Of a stretch of 64,000 nt of DNA, positions 52,617 to 61,849 are shown one piece after another (position 1 is the first letter of the stretch; every line of letters starts with the position of its first letter). The translations under genes and the position numbers were made by a program. The notes beneath the pieces are model-generated. The model was given only the letters and a program-made list of their open reading frames with translations. It searched no databases and was not told the origin of the DNA. Source of the stretch: Bacillus sp. V2I10 (GTDB lineage Bacteria; Bacillota; Bacilli; Bacillales; Bacillaceae); NCBI RefSeq assembly GCF_030817055.1, contig NZ_JAUSYV010000001.1, forward strand, positions 3,124,001-3,188,000, given 5' to 3'.

Positions 52617-54002
52617 TCATCCATCGCGATTAGATGCAGATACATCCGGTCTATCCCCTAAAGGTATTTTCCAGTACCACCATTTAAACTTGATAGATAT
52701 TACAATACATAAGATAGAAATGGCAGCGTAAATGCCAACAAATAACCAGTGTTGTCCTCCTAGTAGCATGGCTGGTCCAGCTGACCATGCAAATAACTCT
52801 ATAGGCGTATTAAGTGGACCAACAATAGCCGTATCTGTAATTGTCTTAGATTTATTCTCTGGATCAATTACCCTTAATAGAGTCAGGCCGATCGCAAAGA
52901 CGCCTGTTGCATATCCATAAACAAATATTGAACGTTCAAACCAACTTTCATAGTTCATGGCAGGCCCAGCTACCCATAATAGTAAAATAACAATGATCAA
53001 ACCTGAAAGCATTAATAATCCAAGTGGGAGTGCATATTCAAGAACAACAGGTAGCTTAATTGAGGCTACTCCAAAGAATACAAGGTAATCGGTAGCTGAG
53101 CTACCTAACCTATTTACCACTTCTTCGTCTACATATTTATATACACCTTTTTGCCCCTTACCCATGAGCGCATACATGACCAATGCAACAATGAATGCTA
53201 TTGTAAATGTTGGAAAGTCGAGCCCCCAAGTATCAGCAATATATGTATTTAGCAAGTAACCTAAACCGGATGGAATAAGTAAGAGCGCCAAATGAAATGC
53301 TAGTGGGTCAAGTGCTATGGGTGAAATCGTCCCCTTTCCTATGGAAACTCGATTCTCAGGCTTTACTAAACCTGTCCTCATGTCCTCTGAGATTTGGGAG
53401 AAGTCTTTAACATAGTGGGTATATCCTTTTTTTGTAGCCATTTTTATAAATATTAGTCCACCAAAAATACCTGCTAAAATACCAACGGTGGCGGATGTCA
53501 TAGCTAAATCTGTTGCGTCTGCAAAACCTAAACTTTCAAAGGTTGATCCTACTGCAGCTGCTGTTCCATGACCACCATAGAATCCCGTTGCTAATAGTAA
53601 TCCAAAACCATAATTAATATCCGGAACCCATTTAGAAATAACTAATATTGAAAATACAATGGGAATAAAAATGATGACGCACATGATCAATATTTTATAT
53701 GAAGCATATGCACCCATTCTATTCAGGTCTTTCTTCATATTACCTGGGGAAAATGAAAATCCATTGATCCCTACCGAAGCAAACACAAAAATTATGATGA
53801 CTCCTGCATAAGAACCGATGTCCTCTGAAAAAGGCAGGATATTCAGGAATCCAGGACCTAACGCCAAACCTAAAAAACCTGCCAATAAGCTTGCAGGAAT
53901 AAAGTTCCTTTGCAATAACTTGATTTTTGAACGCATTAGCATACTTATTAATATAAGTATGCTGGCGAGAGTGAAGTCTACTAATAGCGTATTTAACGTC
54001 AT
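52617..54002 (-). CDS. ESS-type sodium:glutamate symporter-like transporter
   Basis: The start ATG 54002 (MTLNTLLVDF) follows GGAAAGGTGG; the GTG four codons earlier lies inside that site. The 461 residues form about 12 membrane segments with the GltS features LLAGFLGLALGP and the glycine-rich GFYGGHGTAAAVGSTF. It probably imports an acidic or related amino acid with sodium. It lies 21 bp after the alanine-dehydrogenase-like gene in the same operon. Confidence 0.78.
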   Translation of the reverse strand: MTLNTLLVDFTLASILILISMLMRSKIKLLQRNFIPASLLAGFLGLALGPGFLNILPFSEDIGSYAGVIIIFVFASVGINGFSFSPGNMKKDLNRMGAYASYKILIMCVIIFIPIVFSILVISKWVPDINYGFGLLLATGFYGGHGTAAAVGSTFESLGFADATDLAMTSATVGILAGIFGGLIFIKMATKKGYTHYVKDFSQISEDMRTGLVKPENRVSIGKGTISPIALDPLAFHLALLLIPSGLGYLLNTYIADTWGLDFPTFTIAFIVALVMYALMGKGQKGVYKYVDEEVVNRLGSSATDYLVFFGVASIKLPVVLEYALPLGLLMLSGLIIVILLLWVAGPAMNYESWFERSIFVYGYATGVFAIGLTLLRVIDPENKSKTITDTAIVGPLNTPIELFAWSAGPAMLLGGQHWLFVGIYAAISILCIVISIKFKWWYWKIPLGDRPDVSASNRDG

Positions 54003-54023
54003 AGATGTATCCACCTTTCCCGA

Positions 54024-55190
54024 TTATAATTTTAGAAAGTTATTTGATCTTGTAACTGTAGCGGGCGGTGCGATGTCCAATTTCTTGTTTGTAATATCAA
54101 GGATGTCTTCCGGTTTTATCCATGGTCTGTTTTGAATAGCACTGGTTTCTTCATGAGTGAGATACCCTTTATATGCCGTCAAGCTCCGTCTTAAAAAACC
54201 ATCTTTGATACAGGCTTCTGTGACACCTGAGTTGAGAATGGATCTAAGGTGGCCTAATACAGAAGCAGCATATGCTACGGATGTGGAATTTGCAATAGCC
54301 CCTGGAATATTGCCTACACAATAGTGAACGACACCGTTTTCAATATACGTGGGATTATCATGAGTGGTTTCACGGAAAGACTCGATTGCCCCTTCAGCAT
54401 CATTGCTAATATCAACAATGACTGATCCTTTTTCCATTAGGTTGAGCATGTCTCTATCTATCAAATAATCCTTACTTCCTTTTGGCCATTTCACGCAATT
54501 AATGACCATATCAATTTCCGGAAGTGATTTTTTGATATTTTCTTTAGTTGATAATTGAGTGTTTACTTTTTCGTTGTATATCTTTCCAATTTCTCTTAAT
54601 GTACCGAAGTTTACATCCATTACAGTACACCAAGCTCCTAACGATTGTAGAACTTGTAATGCGGATTTTCCGACTATACCCCCTCCGAGGATGAGGACCT
54701 TAATGCCAGGTGCTCCTGCTAATCCGCTTACAAATTTCCCTTTGCCCCCATTAATTGTTAGCATCGATTGTAAGCCCATTAAAGCTCCTTGTTTACCTGC
54801 TGCTTCACAATTCACTGAACCGAATCTATGTGAATCTTCTGCCGTAAATGCAATACATTTGCTGTCGAGAATGGCTTGGACTTCTTCTTCATTAGCAGCT
54901 GGATGGATACATGTGTAGATAATTTGATTTTCTCTAAGTAGTTTGTACTCGATTTCTTCAATTTCTTTCACTTTTGCTAAAAAGTCAGACCTTTCATACA
55001 TTTCTTCTAATTCTTCTACTATTTTAGCACCTTGCTCCTCATAATCTTCATTACTGAATCCCGCCTGGATTCCAGCATCTTTTTGAACAAGAACAGTATG
55101 ACCATCGCTTATAATAGTTTCGACTTCTAATGGAGTTGCAATTACTCGGGACTCTCCCACTTTTATGTCTTTCAATACACCAAATATCAT
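54024..55190 (-). CDS. Alanine dehydrogenase family protein
   Basis: The 388 residues follow the alanine dehydrogenase/PNT plan: N-terminal GVLKDIKVGESRV, Lys in AKVKEIEE, His in TCIHPAANEE, the NAD loop VLILGGGIVGKSALQV and late TAYKGYLTHEE. It departs from true Ald (about 372-378 residues, GVPKEIK, HLAPE) at several points, so another amino acid may be the substrate. It is first in its operon, with a GGGGAGG site. Confidence 0.75.
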   Translation of the reverse strand: MIFGVLKDIKVGESRVIATPLEVETIISDGHTVLVQKDAGIQAGFSNEDYEEQGAKIVEELEEMYERSDFLAKVKEIEEIEYKLLRENQIIYTCIHPAANEEEVQAILDSKCIAFTAEDSHRFGSVNCEAAGKQGALMGLQSMLTINGGKGKFVSGLAGAPGIKVLILGGGIVGKSALQVLQSLGAWCTVMDVNFGTLREIGKIYNEKVNTQLSTKENIKKSLPEIDMVINCVKWPKGSKDYLIDRDMLNLMEKGSVIVDISNDAEGAIESFRETTHDNPTYIENGVVHYCVGNIPGAIANSTSVAYAASVLGHLRSILNSGVTEACIKDGFLRRSLTAYKGYLTHEETSAIQNRPWIKPEDILDITNKKLDIAPPATVTRSNNFLKL

Positions 55191-55615
55191 TTTCCTTCCT
55201 CCCCAGTTTCAATATGTACAGCAACATATTGCCTAGTTAATACCGGCTGTGTTTTCCTGGTGACGATTAAATTTCATTACAAAGTTCTTTTTCTGAATAT
55301 AAACCCTAATTATTTACAATCCATTTTCTTAACATCAAGATTTTATTTTCCTTGGCATACCAATTTTCATAACTATACCCCTTCTTTCTACTTTTTTATA
55401 AGGACGCAATTCTATTTCGTATCGTCTTTATTAAAGCAAGAAGCATGCCAATAGAACGTATCATTTTCCGCTGATTTAAGCAGGAAAATCGGAAAAAATG
55501 AGAGTTTCTCTTGATAAAAATGTCGATTGGAGATATAAAAATGATTAAATTGTTAATATTTGAGCAGTAGATGTTATGTTTTGGGCACTTTGAACATAAG
55601 TTTATTTCTCTATTG
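55191..55615. other. Intergenic region between the dehydrogenase and its presumed regulator
   Basis: It holds no gene. The minus strand shows AGGCAATATGTTGCTG, near a sigma-54 -24/-12 promoter, but GG and GC are one base too close. TTGTTATTTTAG-like AT-rich stretches make other promoters hard to name. Confidence 0.3.
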
Positions 55616-57019
55616 TTAGCTTTTGGGCACAATTTCGTACAATCTGATCTTATTTTGCAGAGTCTGTCTTGGGATTTCGAGTAATTTAGCTGCTTGTGAT
55701 ACATTGCCTTTTGTTTGTTGAATTGTCTTTTCGATCATTTTCCTTTCTAATCTAGCAACTGCTTCTTTTAATGGTTCAATCTGAATCTCTTCTTCACTAT
55801 GTCGAATGAAATTTTTCACACGTTCTTCAATATCTTTCATTTTAAGTGTATCTTCCCATTCATCTATTTGATTGATCGCAAATTCAACAATATGTTCCAA
55901 CTCCCGTACATTCCCCGGCCAGTTGTACCTCAAGAGAAAGTCATATGTCTCCTTCGATACATTGTTTACATTTTTGTTCAGCAGCACATTATATTTAGAG
56001 ATAAAAAATTCCAATAAAATCTTAATATCATCTTTCCGTTCACGTAATGGCGGAATATTGAGCGTCATTACGCACAATCTGTAATATAAATCAAGCCTCA
56101 TATCTCCATCTTTTACACAATCTTCAGGGCGTTTATTAGACGCGGTGATGACTCGTACATCAACTTTTCTAATAATTTTATCTCCTAACCTTCGAATATA
56201 TCCGTCCTGTAATATTCTTAATAGCTTGGACTGTAGATGAATGGGCATTGAGTTAATCTCATCTAGAAAAATGGTTCCTCCTTCCGCTATTTCAAATAAA
56301 CCTGGATTATTCTCTGCTCCGGTAAAACTTCCTTTTATTGTACCGAACAAAATACTTTCAATTAAGGCTTCTGGAATGGCTGCACAGTTTTGCGCAATGA
56401 AAGGCTTTTCTGCACGATTACTGGCATTATGCAGTGATTGAGCAAATAATTCTTTTCCTGTTCCTGTTTCACCATATATAAATACGGGGGAGCTTCCTTT
56501 TGCAATTTTTTCGGTTAAGCGCTTTAGATTCCTCATTTGTTCATTATTTGTAATAATTTCCTTCAATGTATATCTTGCTCGTTCTGGCTGAATATTTTCT
56601 AGTAATCGTTTATCAGCTTTAAACATTTCTGAATTTATTTCGATTGCATTATTTGTATTTTCTTTTTTTATTTCTTTCGATAATTCAATTGCTCCTATAA
56701 TTTTCCCATGGGCCCTGATTGGTAAAGAAATATTTGTAGTTTCAATTTTCCGTCCCATAAAATCAACAATTTCTTGCTTATCTCTAAAAATAGGACGACC
56801 TGTTTTCATTGCATTTAATAAAGTACTCGATTTCTTATTCAAAGTAGGAAATACAGAAAATAAGCTTTCTCCTAATATTTCCTCACGTTCACGAATTTCT
56901 GAGTGGAATTGCGGATTAAATTTGATTGTAAACAAGATTGTCCCTTTGGTATCTAAAATTGTAATACCATCAATGTATTTCAGTTGATTTAAAATGTCAT
57001 AATTATCTAATCTAGTCAT
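55616..57019 (-). CDS. Sigma-54-dependent activator with PAS and AAA+ domains
   Basis: The start ATG 57019 (MTRLDNYD) follows GGAGGAG. The 467 residues are an N-terminal PAS-like sensor (about 1-120), an AAA+ domain with Walker A GETGTGKE (183-190), the sigma-54 contact loop GSFTGA (230-235, Ser where most have Ala), Walker B GGTIFLDEI, and a Fis-type helix-turn-helix at the end (VSQAAKLLEIPRQTLQNKIR). It resembles RocR-like activators of amino-acid catabolism and presumably turns on the operons around it. Confidence 0.9.
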   Translation of the reverse strand: MTRLDNYDILNQLKYIDGITILDTKGTILFTIKFNPQFHSEIREREEILGESLFSVFPTLNKKSSTLLNAMKTGRPIFRDKQEIVDFMGRKIETTNISLPIRAHGKIIGAIELSKEIKKENTNNAIEINSEMFKADKRLLENIQPERARYTLKEIITNNEQMRNLKRLTEKIAKGSSPVFIYGETGTGKELFAQSLHNASNRAEKPFIAQNCAAIPEALIESILFGTIKGSFTGAENNPGLFEIAEGGTIFLDEINSMPIHLQSKLLRILQDGYIRRLGDKIIRKVDVRVITASNKRPEDCVKDGDMRLDLYYRLCVMTLNIPPLRERKDDIKILLEFFISKYNVLLNKNVNNVSKETYDFLLRYNWPGNVRELEHIVEFAINQIDEWEDTLKMKDIEERVKNFIRHSEEEIQIEPLKEAVARLERKMIEKTIQQTKGNVSQAAKLLEIPRQTLQNKIRLYEIVPKS

Positions 57020-57069
57020 TTTATTCTCCTCCATGATTTTGTAGTAAAAAAGGGGGGGAATTCGTTTCG

Positions 57070-57098
57070 TTAGCTTGATGGGCATGTGACGGTACCCC
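57070..57098 (+). repeat. 29-bp repeat, copy 1
   Basis: TTAGCTTGATGGGCATGTG followed by ACGGTACCCC. Copies at 61388 (reverse) and 63469. It resembles sequence often seen at the edges of insertion-element remnants in bacilli. Confidence 0.7.
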
Positions 57099-57277
57099 AT
57101 TTTGAATATTAAAGTACAACTTCATTGATTTGTTTTTTTTGACGAGTTTCTACTATAGTTTTCGTGATTTAGTCGAAATGATGAAGGTATCCCCGGCACA
57201 GAATGAAAGCAGAAAGGTTGCTTGTTCTTAAACGTGAGAGTTACTAAACTTTCTTAAAAAAACCTTGTACAATAAGG

Positions 57278-57309
57278 TACAGCCGTTTTCCAAAGGAAAA
57301 CGGCTGTAT
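57278..57309. terminator. Hairpin before the M20 genes' 3' end
   Basis: ACAGCCGTTTTCC and GGAAAACGGCTGT pair perfectly with a short loop. It is about 230 bp beyond the M20 stop on the minus strand. A GCCC-like piece (CAATCGCCCCAGATTGGGAA) lies at 57384-57403. Confidence 0.6.
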
Positions 57310-57535
57310 TCTTAATGATACCAAGCTTCTGTTTTTATTCAAACACGTTGCATGCTACTTAAAGAGGCCATCACTGTCTGCTGCAATCGCCCCAGATTGG
57401 GAAATAAGATTGTTATATCCATTTTGCAAACCAAACAACATAATACGCAGCAGGGATAAAGATGATCTGAGCCAATAACCTCTATGTTAATCTTTTCTCC
57501 GGAAACGTAGTATGAGACACACCTTTTTTCATCCT

Positions 57536-58711
57536 TTATGCGTTTAAATATGTCCAAGCATATTGAGCGTATAATTCGGCTCCGGTTACCAGAGCGTCTT
57601 CGTCGATGTTGAATTTTCCGTGATGATGGGCCCATTCGGTATCTTTTTCAGGATTGCCGCTTCCAACGAGAGCAAAGCTGCCAGGTGCATGGTCCAAGTA
57701 GAAGCTGAAATCTTCTCCGCCCATTGTCGGCTCTTCATTATATATCACATCTTCGCCAAATGCTTCTGAAGCAACCTTTTGGACTAGCTTAGCACTGTAT
57801 TCATCATTGATTACTGCCTGAGTGCCGCGGGTATATTCTACTTTCGCCGTTGCACCATATACGGCTGCAACTTGTTCAGCATAATGCTGGATCTGTTTTT
57901 CAATATGTTCTCTTGTTACAGGATGGAAACAACGGACAGTTCCTTCAATTACCGCATTTTCGGCAATGACATTGAACCTTGTGCCCACCACCATTTTTCC
58001 TATAGTGAGAACAGCAGGGCTTTTGGCGTCAATAGTTCTAGAGACGACCGTCTGCACATTAATGACAAAGGAAGATGCAACGATTGCCGCATCAATACAA
58101 TTCTGCGGCATGGCACCGTGACCACCTTTGCCTTTAAAAGTCACCTTGAATAAATCCGCTGAAGCAAAAGAAGGTCCTGGTGTGCAGGAAACTTTGTGAG
58201 TAGGCATCTGTGACCATATGTGAATGCCGAAGACGTTATCTACACCGTCCATCGCACCCTGCTTCACCATTGCTTTTGCACCTTCTGCAATTTCTTCGGC
58301 AGGCTGAAACAGTAAGCGGACTTTTCCAGGCAATTCGTCTTTTATTTCAATTAAGGCTTTGGCGGCAATCAGCAACATCGCAGTATGGGCATCGTGGCCG
58401 CAGGCGTGCATTTTTCCGTCTACATTTGATGCAAAAGGTAAATCTTTATTTTGCTCTTGTACTGGTAATGCGTCCATGTCACCTCTTAAAGCTACCGTTT
58501 TCCCCGGCTTTCCGCCTTCGATAGCAGCAATTACCCCGGTCGGTTGCATTTTTCGAAAAGGAATCCCCAGATTTTCGAGATACTCGCAAATAAAGGCAGT
58601 TGTCTTTTCTTCCTCCCACGGTAATTCAGGCTCGCTATGGAGCTTTCTCCGTAATTCGATTAGTTCTTCGCTATTCATATGAATTCGATCTTTTATTATT
58701 GGATGAATCAT
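57536..58711 (-). CDS. M20 amidohydrolase (N-acyl-amino-acid type)
   Basis: The 391 residues show the M20D metal site HACGHDAH (about 102-109), RGDMDALPV before it, and late GGEDFSFYL with the Glu. Such enzymes remove acyl groups from amino acids or hippurate. The start ATG lies one base after the stop of the upstream gene, with GGAGG inside that gene, so the two are coupled. It is the last of three genes in the operon. Confidence 0.88.
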   Translation of the reverse strand: MIHPIIKDRIHMNSEELIELRRKLHSEPELPWEEEKTTAFICEYLENLGIPFRKMQPTGVIAAIEGGKPGKTVALRGDMDALPVQEQNKDLPFASNVDGKMHACGHDAHTAMLLIAAKALIEIKDELPGKVRLLFQPAEEIAEGAKAMVKQGAMDGVDNVFGIHIWSQMPTHKVSCTPGPSFASADLFKVTFKGKGGHGAMPQNCIDAAIVASSFVINVQTVVSRTIDAKSPAVLTIGKMVVGTRFNVIAENAVIEGTVRCFHPVTREHIEKQIQHYAEQVAAVYGATAKVEYTRGTQAVINDEYSAKLVQKVASEAFGEDVIYNEEPTMGGEDFSFYLDHAPGSFALVGSGNPEKDTEWAHHHGKFNIDEDALVTGAELYAQYAWTYLNA

Positions 58712-58712
58712 T

Positions 58713-59942
58713 CTACTCTGCCTCCGTTAACTTTTTGGCTGTTTCATATAGAATATGGACAGCATTTGCTAAATGGCGTGAATCTGACCATTCTTCCGGA
58801 CAGTGGCTTAGTCCATTTTTACTTGGAATGAAAAGCATCCCTACATCGGTAAAATCGGAAAAGACCATAGCGTCGTGACCTGCACCACTGTTAATTGAAC
58901 AGTACGGGATTTCTAATTCACTGCTCTTTTGCTTCAAAAGAGAAAGAACCTCATGATTCATTGCTTTTGGCTTCATATATAAAAGCTCCTCAACGGATGT
59001 ATCAATACCATTTTCACTATATGAATCTACTATTTCTTTCACTTTCTCGATAACATTGCGTACATTTTTTTCCCTAGCTGATCGGATGTCCACTGAGAAT
59101 ACTGTTTTATCGGGGATGACATTGGCTCCGTTTGGAAATACATTGAGTCGTCCGCTTGTTATAACCGTTCCTTCCCCTTCACCACTCGCAAGCTCAGGCA
59201 ATTGAGCAATGATCCTTGCTGCAGCGACTAATGCGTCCGATCGGCGGTTCATCGGAGTTGTCCCTGCATGCCCTGCCTGTCCTTTTATTGTCACTTCCAA
59301 TTGTGTCAAACCGACGATTGCTTCCACCACGCCAATCGGAACGTTTTTTTCTTCAAGTATTGGTCCTTGTTCAATATGCAATTCAAGATATGCTCTAATA
59401 GTTTTTGGATCTCTTTTTTTAGGAAAAGACGAATCCAGTCCGATACTCTCCATCGCTTCTTCTGTAGAGATACCATCTTTATCGGTTAGATTTTTAAAAT
59501 CTTCCTCACTTAGCAATCCAACGATTCCTCTCGAACCCATTAGTCCGCCGCCAAATCTTGCTCCCTCTTCTTCCACAAGTGCAATAATTTCCAAAGGATA
59601 TTTCGGTGTTACTTTATTCTTCGCAAAGAGAGCAGCCACTTCAAGCCCCGCCACTACGCCTGCAGGACCGTCGTAGGCACCGCCGTTTGGGACTGAGTCA
59701 AAATGAGAACCGATGAGAACGCTAGGCCCATCTTTTAATGTGCCTTCAAGCTTGCCAAAAATATTGCCAAAACCATCTTCCTTGACATGTAAACCGTACT
59801 CATTCATTTTATTTTTTAGATAGTTTCGTGTCTGCAAGTCCTCATTACTATAAGTAAGCCTGGTTGTACCTTTATCAGGTGTTGCGGTAAATGTACTCAA
59901 TGTATCTATATGTCTTTCAATTCGGTCTTGAACATCGTTCAT
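58713..59942 (-). CDS. M20 N-carbamoyl-L-amino-acid hydrolase/allantoate amidohydrolase family
   Basis: The 409 residues align with PucF: IGSHFDSVPNGGAYDGPAG, ALVEEEGARFGGG, LHIEQGP and the late SHCPEEWS. The M20C group includes carbamoylases (AmaB/HyuC) and allantoate or ureidopropionate hydrolases. The neighbours here are an acylase and a transporter rather than purine genes, so a carbamoyl-amino acid is more likely than allantoate. It starts at ATG 59942. Confidence 0.88.
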   Translation of the reverse strand: MNDVQDRIERHIDTLSTFTATPDKGTTRLTYSNEDLQTRNYLKNKMNEYGLHVKEDGFGNIFGKLEGTLKDGPSVLIGSHFDSVPNGGAYDGPAGVVAGLEVAALFAKNKVTPKYPLEIIALVEEEGARFGGGLMGSRGIVGLLSEEDFKNLTDKDGISTEEAMESIGLDSSFPKKRDPKTIRAYLELHIEQGPILEEKNVPIGVVEAIVGLTQLEVTIKGQAGHAGTTPMNRRSDALVAAARIIAQLPELASGEGEGTVITSGRLNVFPNGANVIPDKTVFSVDIRSAREKNVRNVIEKVKEIVDSYSENGIDTSVEELLYMKPKAMNHEVLSLLKQKSSELEIPYCSINSGAGHDAMVFSDFTDVGMLFIPSKNGLSHCPEEWSDSRHLANAVHILYETAKKLTEAE

Positions 59943-59960
59943 AATGTCATTCCATCCTTC

Positions 59961-61166
59961 CTACAATAAACCTACAAAAATACCTGCTAATACGACTGAT
60001 ACAATTGTGACTGTTATAAAACCTCCTACAAGCATAGGTGGCAACATGTAGCTGGTCAGCATTTCTCTTTCTTTTTCATCTTCTGTTAATGACTTAATTA
60101 CTTCATTCGTGATGATGTAGTCGGCAGGGAATCCATATAACGCAGTCAGTGAAACAGCGAACGCCATTTCTTTGCTCACTTTTAAAATTTTCCCTGCGAT
60201 CAATGAGAATATATACATACCAATGACACCCAATAAAATCGTTCCTACAAGCGGATATATTATCTCAAGCATCATACTTGGTGTTGCTTGTTTTAATCCG
60301 TCAAAAATAAAGAGCATTAGAGCCATGATGGCAAACCCAAAACCATTTGCCTTTTGTAAAACCTGCTTTTCGAGAAAACCAATACTTTTTGCGATTACCC
60401 CAAACAATAAGCAAAGAACAAACGGGCTGACGGCCACAACTGGCGCCAATAGAGTAGAAACAAGATAAGCAAGGTAAGCGACAATTACCAGTCTTAAAAA
60501 TTTAAAGAAATCGGTATTATATTTCTCTGGAATGTTTTTAAATAACTTAAGTTCCATCTTTGCTGTTGCTGCTGTAGCAGCTACTTCTTCAGTAGCTATT
60601 TCCTGTTCTCTTAACGCTAATTGTCCACGGCGATATTGTGCAAGAAGTCTCTTCCCTTCTTTTTTTAACATGATAGACGTGATCGGATATCCTGCAAATC
60701 CTTGCATGACATAAATGACGATGGCAAACACGGATAATGATGCGAGACCGGCTTCTTTTGCACCCTCTGACATGATTAAGGCAGATACTACACCACCCAC
60801 TAAAGGGGGAATGGCCACGACTACTGTCTGATAACCGAAGATTAGTGTTCCAATACTAAATAAAATCGCGATAATTCCTAAAATACCAGAGAGGGCAATG
60901 ACAATTGTCTTCCACTGACTTTTCAATTCCTGAATCGATAACAACGTCCCCATATTGGTAATTAATAAGTACATCATCATTATTGCAACAACTGGCGGCA
61001 CACCTGCCAATGCTACGATGTCTTGCGGAAAGAACGTCCAATATCCTAGAAGGAACAGGACTGCGCATACGAAAATGGACGGTACCCACGCTTTTGTTCG
61101 AACAGAAACAAAATCTCCTATAAATAAAATAAGCATAAGAATAACTAAAGCTAACATCTGGGACAT
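59961..61166 (-). CDS. Multi-pass membrane transporter of uncertain family
   Basis: The 401 residues have about ten membrane segments in two groups, split by a basic loop (about 170-215, KKEGKRLLAQYRRG). Glycine-rich helices (PPLVGGVVSALIMSEGAKEAG, SLTALYGFPADY) recall the ESS/anion-transporter fold. It is first in the operon with two M20 hydrolases and presumably imports their N-acylated or carbamoylated substrate. The name is left open. Confidence 0.68.
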   Translation of the reverse strand: MSQMLALVILMLILFIGDFVSVRTKAWVPSIFVCAVLFLLGYWTFFPQDIVALAGVPPVVAIMMMYLLITNMGTLLSIQELKSQWKTIVIALSGILGIIAILFSIGTLIFGYQTVVVAIPPLVGGVVSALIMSEGAKEAGLASLSVFAIVIYVMQGFAGYPITSIMLKKEGKRLLAQYRRGQLALREQEIATEEVAATAATAKMELKLFKNIPEKYNTDFFKFLRLVIVAYLAYLVSTLLAPVVAVSPFVLCLLFGVIAKSIGFLEKQVLQKANGFGFAIMALMLFIFDGLKQATPSMMLEIIYPLVGTILLGVIGMYIFSLIAGKILKVSKEMAFAVSLTALYGFPADYIITNEVIKSLTEDEKEREMLTSYMLPPMLVGGFITVTIVSVVLAGIFVGLL

Positions 61167-61387
61167 AAGAATCTCTTCCTTTTCTTTGTTTGATTTACAA
61201 ATATTTCGATATACGAAAAAAATTTTATAAGTAAAATAATAATATAATTATATTTTTCAGTCAATTTAAATTATTTATAATTTTCTATAAGCTGATTTTA
61301 TTAGATCTTATATTTTAGTTGAAAATTTTCTTTATTTCAAAATGGTAATAATATTATTTTACTGTAATTTATTTCCTTAAGTATATA

Positions 61388-61416
61388 GGGGTACCGCCAC
61401 ATGCCCATCAAGCTAA
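61388..61416 (-). repeat. 29-bp repeat, copy 2, inverted
   Basis: The minus strand reads TTAGCTTGATGGGCATGTG followed by GCGGTACCCC, one base different from copy 1. A degenerate piece (CCTAATGGGCATAGGG) lies at 61444-61459. Confidence 0.7.
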
Positions 61417-61445
61417 CAACGTAAATTACTAGATATGAAATGAGC

Positions 61446-61685
61446 CTAATGGGCATAGGGAGCTTCAGGCAAATTTGAAAGTAGACAGTAATTCAGAGAG
61501 AACCGGCGAAACAGAAGAACGTGATCTTCGTTTATGGGTGCTTTTTTCATGTTATTCCCCACACAAAACACCTGAATTTGACCCATTTTGGCCGAATCCA
61601 GGGTTTTGTTGTTTTCGTTGGTTCCCAAAAGGTCAATTATGTAAACTAGATTGCTAGGTTCTATAACAAAAAAATAATTTCTCAT
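61446..61685 (-). CDS. Doubtful small frame near the inverted repeat
   Basis: A 79-residue frame (MRNYFFVIEPSNLVYIIDLL...) lies in otherwise gene-free DNA between copy 2 of the 29-bp repeat and the oxidase gene. No ribosome site is good. It may be mobile-element residue. The DNA inside contains TTATGTAAACT (61637-61647), an exact XerD half-site of dif, with a weak partner arm. Confidence 0.25.
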   Translation of the reverse strand: MRNYFFVIEPSNLVYIIDLLGTNENNKTLDSAKMGQIQVFCVGNNMKKAPINEDHVLLFRRFSLNYCLLSNLPEAPYAH

Positions 61686-61849
61686 TATATTCTCATCTTT
61701 TTCTTCGTTTTTCCCCCACCTTCAAAACGTTGGCTCTACCTCACATAGGGACATGCATTATTTGAATAGGATGACAGTAAGCATCCTTAAAGGATGGTTT
61801 ACACCTATCATCCACAGGGTGTGTTGAGTAATTGCAAAGGAGACAAAGT

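Noticed and set aside
55215..55245. Sigma-54 promoter upstream of the dehydrogenase (AGGCAATATGTTGCTG)
   Set aside because: The GG and GC elements are nine bases apart instead of ten, and T precedes AGG where TGG is expected.
57339..57635. 98-residue frame after the M20 gene
   Set aside because: It overlaps the M20 end in another frame and has no ribosome site or domain.
61620..61647. Sixth dif-like site
   Set aside because: TTATGTAAACT is an exact half-site, but the partner arm GGTTCCCAAAA matches at 7 of 11 only and there is no joined hairpin, so it is mentioned but not called.
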